Assembly: GCA_942492925.1 (NCBI GenBank)
Contig: OW818641.1
Coordinates: 1,922,001 to 1,986,000 of the forward strand
Length of the DNA stretch: 64,000 bases
From: QZKY01 sp942492925
GTDB taxonomy: Bacteria; Pseudomonadota; Gammaproteobacteria; Burkholderiales; Burkholderiaceae_D
Direction of reading: 5' to 3'
Below, piece by piece: positions 52,660 through 61,668 of the stretch. Position 1 is the first letter of the stretch. Each line of letters opens with the position of its first letter. The notes below the pieces were generated by a model. It made no database searches and was not told where the DNA came from. It saw nothing but the letters and a program-made list of their open reading frames with translations. A program made the translations under genes and the position numbers.

Positions 52660-54615
52660 ATGAAAATGAATGAAACCATCATCAACGTCCAGGACGCCAT
52701 GCTGACCGAAACGCAAGAAACCAGCCCGTTTGTCGGCCATAGCCTGCCTGATGTTGAGTACGGCATTTCTCCACAACGTCAATCGGTTGACCATATCCAC
52801 TCAAGGTATCACTACGGTCATTCACAATCAGAGAATTTTTTAGCAGGTCAGGATCTCATGTTATTCAGCCGTTTAAAGAAAATCATCCATAGGCGGGAAT
52901 TAAATGCGCTATTTCAGCCCATCGTGCAAATGCAAACCGGGACCATCATCGGGTATGAAGGCTTGATTCGCGGCCCCTCCAACAGCCCCTTGCATTCCCC
53001 GCTTGCCCTGTTTAATGCCGCGCGCACATTCGATCTTGCGGTCGAAGTTGACCACTTGTGTCGCAGTATTGTGATCGAGCGGTTTGCGGTGCTCTCGCTA
53101 CCTGGAAAGCTGTTTCTCAATGTCTGCCCGGACTGTCTCTGCCATCCCGGCGCGCGATACGGCGAAACACTTTCATATTTATTAAAGAATGGATTGAACC
53201 CCAGCCAGGTCATCATTGAACTCACGGAGCAGCAACCGACATTCGATTACGACCTGATGCGCGAAGCGGTCCGGCATTATCGGGATATGGGCTTTCAAAT
53301 TGCGATCGACGATTTAGGCGAAGGGTTTTCGAGTTTACGTTTATGGTCAGAGTTGCGCCCGGATTTTGTCAAAATCGACCGTCATTTCATACAAGGCATC
53401 AATCAGGACCCCGTCAAATTGCAATTTGTTCGCTCCATTCAGGAAATTGCCGAAAACACGGGTTCTCGTGTCATTGCAGAAGGTATCGAAACCCAAAGCG
53501 AATTACTGCTTGTCAGGGAATTAGGAATCGGCATCGGACAGGGCTATCTCATCGCCAAGCCCAATCCGGAACCCAGTGCCATGATTTCCGCCGATATCGC
53601 CAAAACACTCTGTCGTGATCGGGTGGCGATCTACCCACACGACAAAGGCGGCGCCATGCCGCCACAAACCCTGACGCGATTGCTCAGAAATGTCATGACC
53701 GTTTCCTCGGACATGAGCAACAACCAGGTCCTTGAGATTTTTACTCAGCATCCCGAAACGCTCGCCATTCCCGTTGTTGACAGAGACGCACCGGTAGGAC
53801 TGATTAACCGTGCCCACATAATCGATCGCTTTGCCCGCTTGTATCAGCGGGAGTTGTATGGGGCAAAACCCTGTACCACCTTCATGGACGACGCGCCGTT
53901 GATCGTTGACAAGAGCACGACGCTTCAAGAGCTGAGCCATCTGATTGCCGATGGCGACAGCCGTCACCTTTCAAACGGTTTCATCATTACGGATCGGGGC
54001 AGATACCTTGGTACCGGCACCGGCCACGATTTGATGCGCGAGATCACACAAATGCAGATCAACGCGGCTCGTTACGCCAATCCGCTTACCCTCTTGCCAG
54101 GCAGCGTTCCACTCAATGAACACATGGATCGACTGCTGGCGAATAATCTGCAGTTTTGTCTCTGCTACTTTGACATTGACCACTTCAAGCCCTTTAACGA
54201 TGTGTACGGTTATCGCAAAGGAGACGAAATCATTCAATTGGCCGGGAAAATTCTGACCTCCCATGCCGACCCGGATCTCGACATGGTCGGGCACGTCGGC
54301 GGAGACGATTTTATTATTGTGTTCCAAAGCGCAGACTGGGAAGAACGCTGTCGCAATATTCTTGCAACGTTTCTCAAAGACGTACAGGAACATTACAGCG
54401 ATGAGGACATCGCCAGCGGTGGGTATACGAGCGAAGATCGTCGAGGCGAAAAAATGTTCCACCCGCTGGCCACGCTGTCCATCGGCGCTGTCAACGTGGA
54501 TCCGTCGCAATACGGCTCGACCTATCACATCGCCAGTGCGGCCAGCGAAGCAAAAAAACAGGCCAAAAAAATTCCGGGAAACAGCCTGTTCGTGGAAAGA
54601 CGCAAACCACAGTGA
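52660..54615 (+). CDS. EAL-CBS-GGDEF protein, probable cyclic-di-GMP phosphodiesterase
   Basis: 651 residues, cytosolic (no helix or signal peptide). The EAL domain comes first (about 75-320): GYEGLIRGP keeps the metal-binding Glu, followed by FLNVCP, IIELTEQQ, IAIDDLGEGFSS, FVKIDRHFI and VIAEGIETQSE, all catalytic residues being present. Then a CBS pair (about 345-470: LRNVMTVSSDM, TLAIPVVDRDAPVGLI; TLQELSHLI). The C-terminal GGDEF reads VGGDDFIIVF (GGDDF), so it is degenerate at the fourth position and more likely regulatory or weak. Stands alone. Confidence 0.92.
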   Translation: MKMNETIINVQDAMLTETQETSPFVGHSLPDVEYGISPQRQSVDHIHSRYHYGHSQSENFLAGQDLMLFSRLKKIIHRRELNALFQPIVQMQTGTIIGYEGLIRGPSNSPLHSPLALFNAARTFDLAVEVDHLCRSIVIERFAVLSLPGKLFLNVCPDCLCHPGARYGETLSYLLKNGLNPSQVIIELTEQQPTFDYDLMREAVRHYRDMGFQIAIDDLGEGFSSLRLWSELRPDFVKIDRHFIQGINQDPVKLQFVRSIQEIAENTGSRVIAEGIETQSELLLVRELGIGIGQGYLIAKPNPEPSAMISADIAKTLCRDRVAIYPHDKGGAMPPQTLTRLLRNVMTVSSDMSNNQVLEIFTQHPETLAIPVVDRDAPVGLINRAHIIDRFARLYQRELYGAKPCTTFMDDAPLIVDKSTTLQELSHLIADGDSRHLSNGFIITDRGRYLGTGTGHDLMREITQMQINAARYANPLTLLPGSVPLNEHMDRLLANNLQFCLCYFDIDHFKPFNDVYGYRKGDEIIQLAGKILTSHADPDLDMVGHVGGDDFIIVFQSADWEERCRNILATFLKDVQEHYSDEDIASGGYTSEDRRGEKMFHPLATLSIGAVNVDPSQYGSTYHIASAASEAKKQAKKIPGNSLFVERRKPQ

Positions 54616-54748
54616 TGGATGACACCGAAGGCTTTCACACCATTTTTTGATTGTGCAAAAGCCGGCGTACTTTTATGCAGCCTGTTTTCTGTGCGCAGAT
54701 ATGGTGATATAGTAAACACCCTTGTCGCACTTCTCATGTATCGAAGAG

Positions 54749-55213
54749 ATGTTCCGCATTTTCACCACGCGCATTACTGTTGGCCCCGACGCTATTGATG
54801 TCAATCAGCATGTCAATAATCTGGCCTATCTTCGCTGGATGCAGGATGCGGCCACCGATCACTCCACCGCGCAAGGCTGGTCGTTTGAACGCTATGTGGC
54901 GTTTGGCTCTGGCTGGTTTGTCCGCTCGCATTTCATCGAATACCTGCATCCGGCGTTCGTCGGCGATGTCCTCAATCTGCATACGTGGGTACATGGAATG
55001 GCGCCGCGCAGTTCGCCGCGCCGCTATTGCTTTGTTCGGGATAAGGATGGCGAAATTATCGCCAAAGCCGAAACACAGTGGGTATTCGTCAATTTCGGAA
55101 GCGGCCGCCCTGCCCGCATTCCGACCGAAGTGTCTTCATCTTTTTCCATCGTGCCAGAAGACGATCCCGAACTGCTCGGGCTCACGACCAGACAGCGGCG
55201 TCAAACTGCCTAG
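54749..55213 (+). CDS. Acyl-CoA thioesterase, 4HBT (hotdog) family
   Basis: 154 residues from ATG 54749; TTG 54722 would add nine. Hotdog fold: ITVGPDAIDVNQHVNNLAYLRWMQDAATDHS holds the catalytic Asp of the 4-hydroxybenzoyl-CoA thioesterase type (DxNQHVNN), then VRSHFIEYLHPAFVGDVLNLHTWVHGMAPRSSPRRYCFVRD and AETQWVFVNFGSGRPARIP. Hydrolyses acyl-CoA of unknown chain. Stands alone before a convergent small gene. Confidence 0.9.
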   Translation: MFRIFTTRITVGPDAIDVNQHVNNLAYLRWMQDAATDHSTAQGWSFERYVAFGSGWFVRSHFIEYLHPAFVGDVLNLHTWVHGMAPRSSPRRYCFVRDKDGEIIAKAETQWVFVNFGSGRPARIPTEVSSSFSIVPEDDPELLGLTTRQRRQTA

Positions 55214-55254
55214 CGTTTAATTCCGCCACGAAGACGCGCGCCAGAGGAAAATTC

Positions 55255-55590
55255 TTATTGAATCTGGCAGACGATGGCGCTTCGCCACATGGCATCCACC
55301 TCGGCATCTCGTTTTGCTTGCGCCACGCGCTGCGCATATTCGTTCCTGAAGCACTCCCGCACCGTGTCACGGGATGCTGCGTCGGAGGCCACGGCCTCGC
55401 TCTTCGGGATGTCAAGCGAGGCCGTCAGTCCACGGTAATCCACCCAGAATTCGCCGCCGCCATCCTGTGTCGCGCTGAGTTGTACCCGATCATCCTGAAT
55501 GGCTGAAATGCGAAAAGTCTTGCCATTAGCGCAAGCGATGACATCGTTCACGTAAAACAATGCTTCCATTGCCTCTTTTGCTGTGTTCAT
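55255..55590 (-). CDS. Uncharacterised protein
   Basis: 111 residues, not recognised. AGGA lies 9 bases before ATG 55590. The N-terminal half (VNDVIACANGKTFRISAIQDDRVQLSATQDGGGEFWVDYRGL) could form a small beta-barrel; the C-terminal half is helical (TVRECFRNEYAQRVAQAKRDAEVDAMWRS). There is no signal peptide. Convergent with the thioesterase gene. Confidence 0.6.
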   Translation of the reverse strand: MNTAKEAMEALFYVNDVIACANGKTFRISAIQDDRVQLSATQDGGGEFWVDYRGLTASLDIPKSEAVASDAASRDTVRECFRNEYAQRVAQAKRDAEVDAMWRSAIVCQIQ

Positions 55591-56096
55591 GGTGTTGTCC
55601 TGAATGGGTTGATTCGACGATGATGCATCTTATCCGAACTGCGACCAGGAATTCACGTCCTGATCTGATAATCCCGCATTTGCTCCACCCATTCGTTAAT
55701 GCGGCGTTTGACGTGAATCCCGTTGCCTAATAGTCGTCGCCATCATGGCACCGTTCCAAAAAATTTCAGCCTTCAACCGAAGCTGGATTGATGGAGTGTT
55801 ATTGCAAATTGAGCATCAACGCAACGACGCGAATTGTCGAAATGATCACATTATTACAGCCTGCACACCCCAGCATTGTCATAAAGATCAGTAACATGCT
55901 GCATTTTGTTTTGATTTGCACATAAAAGACAAAGCGACTATCTCCCACTTGAATATTGCCGTACGGCAACGTATGATGTGTTGCCTTTCTCATCTCGGTG
56001 CGCAAGTCGGTTCGTACGATCAACGCTGGTGTCCGTGTATTTTGTGTGCTTCTCGTTGGGAAAAGATTAATCATTTAATAGGCGTGCGGCAGAAAA
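55591..56096. other. Intergenic region before the PBP/c-di-GMP cassette
   Basis: 506 bases. On the minus strand a 29-codon open stretch without start ends at 55657 (reading ...INEWVEQMRDYQIRT), possibly a relic of a gene. The rest is AT-rich with scattered inverted fragments; no promoter with both boxes stands out. The 92-codon frame at 55799-56074 is not convincing. Confidence 0.45.
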
Positions 56097-56957
56097 ATGT
56101 CTGCCCATCAAACGCGTCAACGCTTCATCATGGAATGCTTCTCTTTCAAACAAATGCGAAAACTGTTCTTCGCCATATTGGTGATCTCGCTCGTTTTTCC
56201 TCTCGCATCGGGTGCGGCAGAAGTTCGCATCGCCGGCACCGGCAATGCCTTGGGCGCCATGAAGCAAATTGCCAGCGCCTATAACAAATCACACCCTCGT
56301 GCAAAAGCCATTGTCTTTGAAAGCATTGGATCGCCCGGCGCGATCAAAGCCATTGCCAAGGGCGCCATCGAGATCGGCCTCTCTTCGCGAACGCTCACCG
56401 ATCATGAAAAACAACTCGGCTTGCGCACCATTGAATATGCCCGCACGCCAACCGTTTTTGCGGTTCGCCCTGAAAACAAAAAGACGGCGATTACAGTAAA
56501 CGAAATTATCTCCATCTATAGCGGCAAATTGACACGCTGGCCGGACGGCACGCTCATCCGTCCTATTCTTCGTCAACCCGGCGAACACAACACTGCACAG
56601 ATTCTGAAACTTTCGCCAGACATGGGTGCAGCCCTTAATTTGGCCGAGAATCGACCCGGCACGCCCTTCGCCGTCACGGATCAGGAAGCAGCAAGCAAAA
56701 TGGAAAACATCCCGGGAAGCATTGGGGTTACGACGCTCGGTCTCATCCTTTCCGAAAAAAGATCACTCCGTCCGCTCATTCTGAATGGCGTCAGCCCCAC
56801 GCCGGAAAACGCGCACGCAGGCCGCTACCTCATGGTGAAACATTTCTATCTCGTTTTACCGAAGTCCCCTTCATCAGAAAGCATGGCCTTCGTCAAATTT
56901 TTACGTTCGCCTAGTGGACAAACCATTCTGAAACGCACCGGCCACACCCTTCCCTGA
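56097..56957 (+). CDS. Periplasmic phosphate-binding-protein-like (PstS-like) solute sensor
   Basis: 286 residues from ATG 56097; ATG 56130 or 56154 would each still leave a good signal peptide (MRKLFFAILVISLVFPLASGAA). The type 2 periplasmic binding fold shows VRIAGTGNALGAMKQIASAYNKSHPRAKAIVFESIGSPGAIKAIAKGAIEIGLSSR, the TGSGGS-like loop of PstS being replaced by GTGNALG and SIGSPGAI. Ends VKFLRSPSGQTILKRTG. It is 17 bases before a GGDEF-EAL gene, with no ABC transporter genes, so a sensory rather than transport role is inferred. Confidence 0.88.
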   Translation: MSAHQTRQRFIMECFSFKQMRKLFFAILVISLVFPLASGAAEVRIAGTGNALGAMKQIASAYNKSHPRAKAIVFESIGSPGAIKAIAKGAIEIGLSSRTLTDHEKQLGLRTIEYARTPTVFAVRPENKKTAITVNEIISIYSGKLTRWPDGTLIRPILRQPGEHNTAQILKLSPDMGAALNLAENRPGTPFAVTDQEAASKMENIPGSIGVTTLGLILSEKRSLRPLILNGVSPTPENAHAGRYLMVKHFYLVLPKSPSSESMAFVKFLRSPSGQTILKRTGHTLP

Positions 56958-56974
56958 TCCAGAATCTCGACACC

Positions 56975-59164
56975 ATGCCAGCAAAATCCAGCTATCTTGA
57001 GCGAATTGTAACGAGAACAGCGTTGTTGGTAGCGGCACTGGTCGTCGTGAGCGTTCCCGCCAGTTATGCGTATGGCGAATATAAAAAACTGAATGACTAT
57101 CTCGGCTTCAAAGCCAAAGTCAAATCAGCCGCTGTCAATGAACTCATCGCGCAAATGCCCGAAACGTGGACCATTGCCGAAAACCGGATGCAAGGTCTCA
57201 TTTCTCGCGTGCCTATCACACTGGATCGCGAACACATTCAGGTCATCGACAACAGTGGCGTCATTCTGACGGAGGCCGGTACGCTCCTGACTGGCCCCAC
57301 CGCCAGCGCCAGCTATCCGCTTTCTGATTCCGGCGTCACGGTCGGGAAACTTGTGATTTCTACTTCCCTCAAGGGCTATCTTTCCGACGTTGCAGTCAGC
57401 GTTCTGCTTTCCCTGATACTCGGCAGTTTGGTGTACGTTGCCCTGCGCACATTGCCATTACGCGCCTTGCGTCGCACAAAAGAAGCCCTGCTCCTCGAAC
57501 AGGATCGCGCCGAAACCACGCTCCATTCCATCGGCGATGCCGTCATCACCACAGATTCGCACTGCCACATCAACTACATCAATCCAGCAGCACAGCATTT
57601 GCTTGGCTACTCGCTTGGCGAAGTGCGCGGCAAAAATATTGCCGATGTTATTCGACTTGTCAAAGCAAACGGCGAAGAAAAAATCGAATGCCCCCTCGCA
57701 GAAGCCCTGGAAAAAAAGTCCAGCCTGCCTTCGTCGGGAGATAACGTCCTGCTCCAAAAAAACGGTACCAGAATCGATGTCGAGGACAGCTACGCGCCCA
57801 TTCATGGCGCAGATGGCACGGTTTCAGGTGGTGTCGTTGTGCTCCGCGATGTGACCGCCGCGCGCAATTTCATGAAGCAGCGCACCTGGGACGCCATGCA
57901 TGATTCGCTGACCGGCTTGACCAATCGACGAGAATTTGAGAGGCGTGTCCAGTCCGCACTGAACGATGCCAAGAAAACCGAACAGACTCACGTAGTTTGC
58001 TACATGGATTTGGATCGCTTCAAGCTGGTCAACGATACCAGCGGACACGCGGCAGGCGACGAACTGCTTGCTCAGGTTGGGCAACTGATGCTCTCGCGAA
58101 TCCGAAAATCAGACAGCCTCGCCAGAGTGGGAAGCGACGAATTCGGGCTGTTGCTTGAAAACTGCGACATTGCCGCAGGACAAAAAATTGCATCGGAAAT
58201 AAAATCAGCTATCAATAATTTTGTATTCTCTTGGGGCACTCGACAGCATTCCGTCGGCGTCAGCATCGGGCTCACCCTCATCACCGCAGCGCATAACCAT
58301 GTGGCGGAGATTATTGCCGAAGCCGATAACGCTTGTTACTGGTCCAAAGAACAAGGATTGGATCAAATTGTCGTTGCTGCCGCCAACAACCCCAGCCTGA
58401 CCGCACGACGCAGCGAGATCAGTTGGGTGACCCGAATCAACAAGGCTTTTCGCGATAACCGATTTGTGCTCTACCAGCAAACCTGCAAGACTCTGAACAC
58501 TTCTATTGAACTGAATGAGCATATTGAGATCCTGCTCAGGATGATCGACGAAGATGGGAAAATCATTCCACCGGGTCATTTCATGCCTGCGGCCGAACGC
58601 TACGCCATGATGCCGGAAATTGATCGCTGGGTTGTTCATCAAGTGTTCAGCCAATACGATACTTTGATCACGCAACGAGACGGAAAACCGGCAACCTTTT
58701 GCATCAATCTTTCTGGCGCATCGATCAATACCCATGGATTCCTGGACTATATCCGCGAGCAATCGCAAAAGCATCCTTTCGATACCCGCGCCATTTGTTT
58801 TGAATTGACGGAAACTGTCGCAGTGAATAACCTGCAGGCTGCTCGAACCTTCATCAGCGAATGCAAACAAATGGGGTTTTCGTTTGCCCTGGATGACTTT
58901 GGCGCCGGCACCAGCTCCTTCGGTTATTTGAAATCACTCCCCGTTGATTATCTAAAAATCGACGGCAGCTTTGTCAAGGACATGGAACACGACAAAATCG
59001 ACCAAGCCATGGTCGAGACTATTAACCGCATCGGTCACCTGCTTGGAAAATTCACCATTGCCGAATTTGCCGAAAACCAAAACATTATCGACATGCTGGA
59101 CGCGATGGGGGTGGATTTTGCGCAAGGATATGGTGTCTGCCGTCCCATGCCATTATTTTCATAA
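56975..59164 (+). CDS. Membrane PAS-GGDEF-EAL protein, cyclic-di-GMP turnover
   Basis: 729 residues. Helix at about 12-33, a periplasmic stretch of about 100 residues, a second helix (about 137-157), a PAS domain (TLHSIGDAVITTDSHCHINYINPAAQHLLGYS), GGDEF (about 300-460) with VGSDEFGLLL (GSDEF), then EAL (about 480-720). EAL key residues are kept: EILLRM (E), NLSGAS (N), FELTE, DDFGAGTSSFGYL, DYLKIDG and the FAENQ substitution for EGVE/T. Phosphodiesterase likely, GGDEF weaker. Operon with the upstream PBP-like protein. Confidence 0.92.
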   Translation: MPAKSSYLERIVTRTALLVAALVVVSVPASYAYGEYKKLNDYLGFKAKVKSAAVNELIAQMPETWTIAENRMQGLISRVPITLDREHIQVIDNSGVILTEAGTLLTGPTASASYPLSDSGVTVGKLVISTSLKGYLSDVAVSVLLSLILGSLVYVALRTLPLRALRRTKEALLLEQDRAETTLHSIGDAVITTDSHCHINYINPAAQHLLGYSLGEVRGKNIADVIRLVKANGEEKIECPLAEALEKKSSLPSSGDNVLLQKNGTRIDVEDSYAPIHGADGTVSGGVVVLRDVTAARNFMKQRTWDAMHDSLTGLTNRREFERRVQSALNDAKKTEQTHVVCYMDLDRFKLVNDTSGHAAGDELLAQVGQLMLSRIRKSDSLARVGSDEFGLLLENCDIAAGQKIASEIKSAINNFVFSWGTRQHSVGVSIGLTLITAAHNHVAEIIAEADNACYWSKEQGLDQIVVAAANNPSLTARRSEISWVTRINKAFRDNRFVLYQQTCKTLNTSIELNEHIEILLRMIDEDGKIIPPGHFMPAAERYAMMPEIDRWVVHQVFSQYDTLITQRDGKPATFCINLSGASINTHGFLDYIREQSQKHPFDTRAICFELTETVAVNNLQAARTFISECKQMGFSFALDDFGAGTSSFGYLKSLPVDYLKIDGSFVKDMEHDKIDQAMVETINRIGHLLGKFTIAEFAENQNIIDMLDAMGVDFAQGYGVCRPMPLFS

Positions 59165-59185
59165 CGCCCCGTTTACAACACAAGT

Positions 59186-61129
59186 TCAACGCAGCTTCTC
59201 TTGTGCTTGTGGCGATACCTCAATACCATCAGCAACGCTCACGGCGTCCTCGCACATTTTCATACCCGGTGCGTAATATTGATAATTGTCGCCTCCCTTC
59301 GACTTGGCTGCATACATCGCCGTGTCGGCGTTCAGAACAAGGGTTTCGAGATTATCGCCATCCTCCGGATACTGTGCCACCCCCATACTCACAGTAACCT
59401 GCAGCCGGTTACCTTCAAAATAGACCGGTTCCGAAACGGCCGTACGGATTCTCTGCAAAGTTGGCGGCAGCACTTTGTAATGAGGCAACTGATCCCCGAG
59501 AATAATCAGGAATTCATCGCCCCCAAAACGGATGACCGTATCCGTCTGCCGCACACATTTCAGCATCCGTTCTGAAACCGTCTTCAGCAGTTCATCGCCA
59601 ACCCGATGGCCCAGCGTATCATTGATCGGTTTGAAATTATCCAAATCCAGAAAGGCCAGCGTAACGCGACGGCTCTCACGTTTTGCGCGCAACATCGCTT
59701 GCTGAAGGCGATCATTCAGCAACGAACGGTTAGGCAGCCCGGTCAGTGCATCATGATGCGCCATGTGCGTGATGCGTTCTTCCGAACGCTTGCGATCCGT
59801 AATGTCGCGAACCACCGCCACCACACCGTCTTCAACCCGGACAAATTCACGCTGCAGCCACTCGATATTCAATGTCGGAATGTTTTTCTTCCACTCCGAC
59901 TCATGTTTCGCGCCAGTTTTGTAGGCATCAATTAACAGATCAAGCAACCCATTTTCTTGAATGTCGGATGATGTCTCGCTGAACCTGCTTCCCACCAGAT
60001 CTTTTTTGCTTCTGCCAAACATCAGAGCGCCACGGTTATTCAGATCATCAATAACGAAATCGGTGGCATTCCCATCTTGATCCAGCACCGCGCGCAACAC
60101 ATAAATACCGTCACTACTGGCTTCCAGCGCGGCATAGTGCGTTTCCTGATTTTTTCTGGAACGCATACGACTCTGATTCAATTGCAAAAGCAATCGCGCA
60201 ATCACGACGGAAATGCCTGCGAAAAGCACGCTGATGATCCCGGCAATCCAGTAATACGTGTTTATTTTCTCTTGGGATGAAGCCAATTGCTCATCCTGAG
60301 ATACCCCAACAACGATCCCCAGCGGATGCCCATAAAGTCGCTTGGCGTTCGCATAACGTTTAATGCCATCAACAAAGTAAAGCTCGGGCCACGAATCTTT
60401 TTCTTCCTCAATGACGCTCAAATCGATCTCGGTCTTGAATGCCGGTTCCCCGACAACAACTTGCTCACCTGTTCGTTTTACCCAGAAAACACCGTTGACG
60501 CCGACAAGACCGATCACGCCTTGATCGCCCAAACGCGATTTGTCGTAATCGCTGGTGAAATATTCCGGATCGACGGAAAGCATCACCACACCGTTAAACG
60601 CCCCACTCGGCGTATTCAATCTTCTGCTGAATCTAATTTTCCAGCCTTGCGACAAATCTTTAATGAGGTTTATGTTGGACGTCGTTGTGTCATCCCGACT
60701 GTGGAGATGGAAGAAGGGCTGATGCCCAATGGAAGGCTGTTTCCGCAAAGCGCTGGATGCCACAATTTCTCCAAACCGATCGGCAATACTGACGGTAAAG
60801 ACCAGCTTGGGCGGCAACATTTCTTTTTTCTCTAAATCTGCCAGAACGGCCGGTGTCGGACGCTGTTCATAGGCATATTTCAGCGTCTTGAGCGTTTGAT
60901 CGATGAAACCGAGATTGCGAACCATGTGCGATTCATAAATATCGGTTAGTTCTCGCACGTTATCGATCGCGTTGCGTTCGGCTGTATCGTTTTCAATCCA
61001 AACGAACTGACATATCACTCCCCAGAAAATCCCCAGAATCACGATGGCAACAATTTGAAAGACAACATGCACCGCTGTCAGATGCGACAACACCTTCCTG
61101 CGATTCAAGCCTTGAAAGTTCGTTTCCAT
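59186..61129 (-). CDS. Membrane diguanylate cyclase: periplasmic Cache-like sensor, PAS and GGDEF
   Basis: 647 residues from ATG 61129, with AGGGTGG upstream. Helix at about 17-42 and another near 300 bracket a ~250-residue periplasmic Cache-like domain (VWIENDTAERNAIDNVRELTDIYESHMVRNLGFIDQTLKTLK...GVVMLSVDPEYFTSDY). A PAS domain (YAALEASSDGIYVLRAVLDQDGN) precedes GGDEF, with intact RFGGDEFLIIL and RQTD I-site. The PAS-GGDEF link is the standard RxxTERKRSEERITHMAHHDALTGLPNR. Likely c-di-GMP producer. Convergent with the GGDEF-EAL gene, downstream of a PBP-like protein on its strand. Confidence 0.93.
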   Translation of the reverse strand: METNFQGLNRRKVLSHLTAVHVVFQIVAIVILGIFWGVICQFVWIENDTAERNAIDNVRELTDIYESHMVRNLGFIDQTLKTLKYAYEQRPTPAVLADLEKKEMLPPKLVFTVSIADRFGEIVASSALRKQPSIGHQPFFHLHSRDDTTTSNINLIKDLSQGWKIRFSRRLNTPSGAFNGVVMLSVDPEYFTSDYDKSRLGDQGVIGLVGVNGVFWVKRTGEQVVVGEPAFKTEIDLSVIEEEKDSWPELYFVDGIKRYANAKRLYGHPLGIVVGVSQDEQLASSQEKINTYYWIAGIISVLFAGISVVIARLLLQLNQSRMRSRKNQETHYAALEASSDGIYVLRAVLDQDGNATDFVIDDLNNRGALMFGRSKKDLVGSRFSETSSDIQENGLLDLLIDAYKTGAKHESEWKKNIPTLNIEWLQREFVRVEDGVVAVVRDITDRKRSEERITHMAHHDALTGLPNRSLLNDRLQQAMLRAKRESRRVTLAFLDLDNFKPINDTLGHRVGDELLKTVSERMLKCVRQTDTVIRFGGDEFLIILGDQLPHYKVLPPTLQRIRTAVSEPVYFEGNRLQVTVSMGVAQYPEDGDNLETLVLNADTAMYAAKSKGGDNYQYYAPGMKMCEDAVSVADGIEVSPQAQEKLR

Positions 61130-61222
61130 TTTGCCACCCTGTAAATAGGGCCTGACTCTGTTTTTCGTCGCCTTGGCATGCTTGCCACGCACTAGTCATT
61201 GTTTTGTTTACGAGCAACGGCA

Positions 61223-61660
61223 CTACTCCCTCACAACAATCTGCAAGACTTTCACCGTCGCATCGACCTCGCTGCTATCAATGTAGCCCATGGCGCTGGG
61301 ATTTCTGGCTATTGCGCGCTTGACGGCATTGCTATCAGGGTACTCTTTTGGCGGCACCCCTTTTCCGGTAAAGATGGATTTTGACCAGTGCGCCTTAATT
61401 TGCTCTGGTGCCCTCCCCGTAAATTTCATGTAAAACGCGTTTCGTAATGACGCGTTCTCTGCCTGATCAAGGGGTATCACTCTGCTTCTGTCGGGAAGCA
61501 ACGTGGTTCTGCCGAGATAAATATCGGACAGATGATAGGCGCTCAATTCTGTGAGCGGACTTTTCGGTGACACCACCACGACAACTTCTGCAACAGACTG
61601 ATTCACGATGCAGCACAGCACCGCCACACACATTCCGATCCGTTTTAAGAGAAGCTTCAT
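61223..61660 (-). CDS. Small periplasmic phosphate-binding-protein-like protein
   Basis: 145 residues from ATG 61660, with GAGGAAA upstream; a TTG at 61672 is unlikely. A signal peptide (about 1-25, ending SVAE) precedes a half-size type 2 PBP domain: VVVVSPKSPLTELSAYHLSDIYLGRTTLLPDRSRVIPLDQAENASLRNAFYMKFTGRAPEQIKAHWSKSIFTGKGVPPKEYPDSNAVKRAIARNPSAMGYI. This type is seen next to GGDEF/HAMP proteins and porins in other Proteobacteria. Gap of 8 bases to the upstream porin stop, 93 to the GGDEF gene: an operon is likely. Confidence 0.85.
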   Translation of the reverse strand: MKLLLKRIGMCVAVLCCIVNQSVAEVVVVVSPKSPLTELSAYHLSDIYLGRTTLLPDRSRVIPLDQAENASLRNAFYMKFTGRAPEQIKAHWSKSIFTGKGVPPKEYPDSNAVKRAIARNPSAMGYIDSSEVDATVKVLQIVVRE

Positions 61661-61668
61661 GACTTTCC

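Noticed and set aside
55657..55743. 29-codon stop-free stretch ending INEWVEQMRDYQIRT
   Set aside because: It looks protein-like but has no start codon and is preceded in frame by a stop; at most a gene relic.
55799..56074. 91-codon open frame on the minus strand
   Set aside because: No ribosome-binding site and mixed composition; kept only as intergenic sequence.
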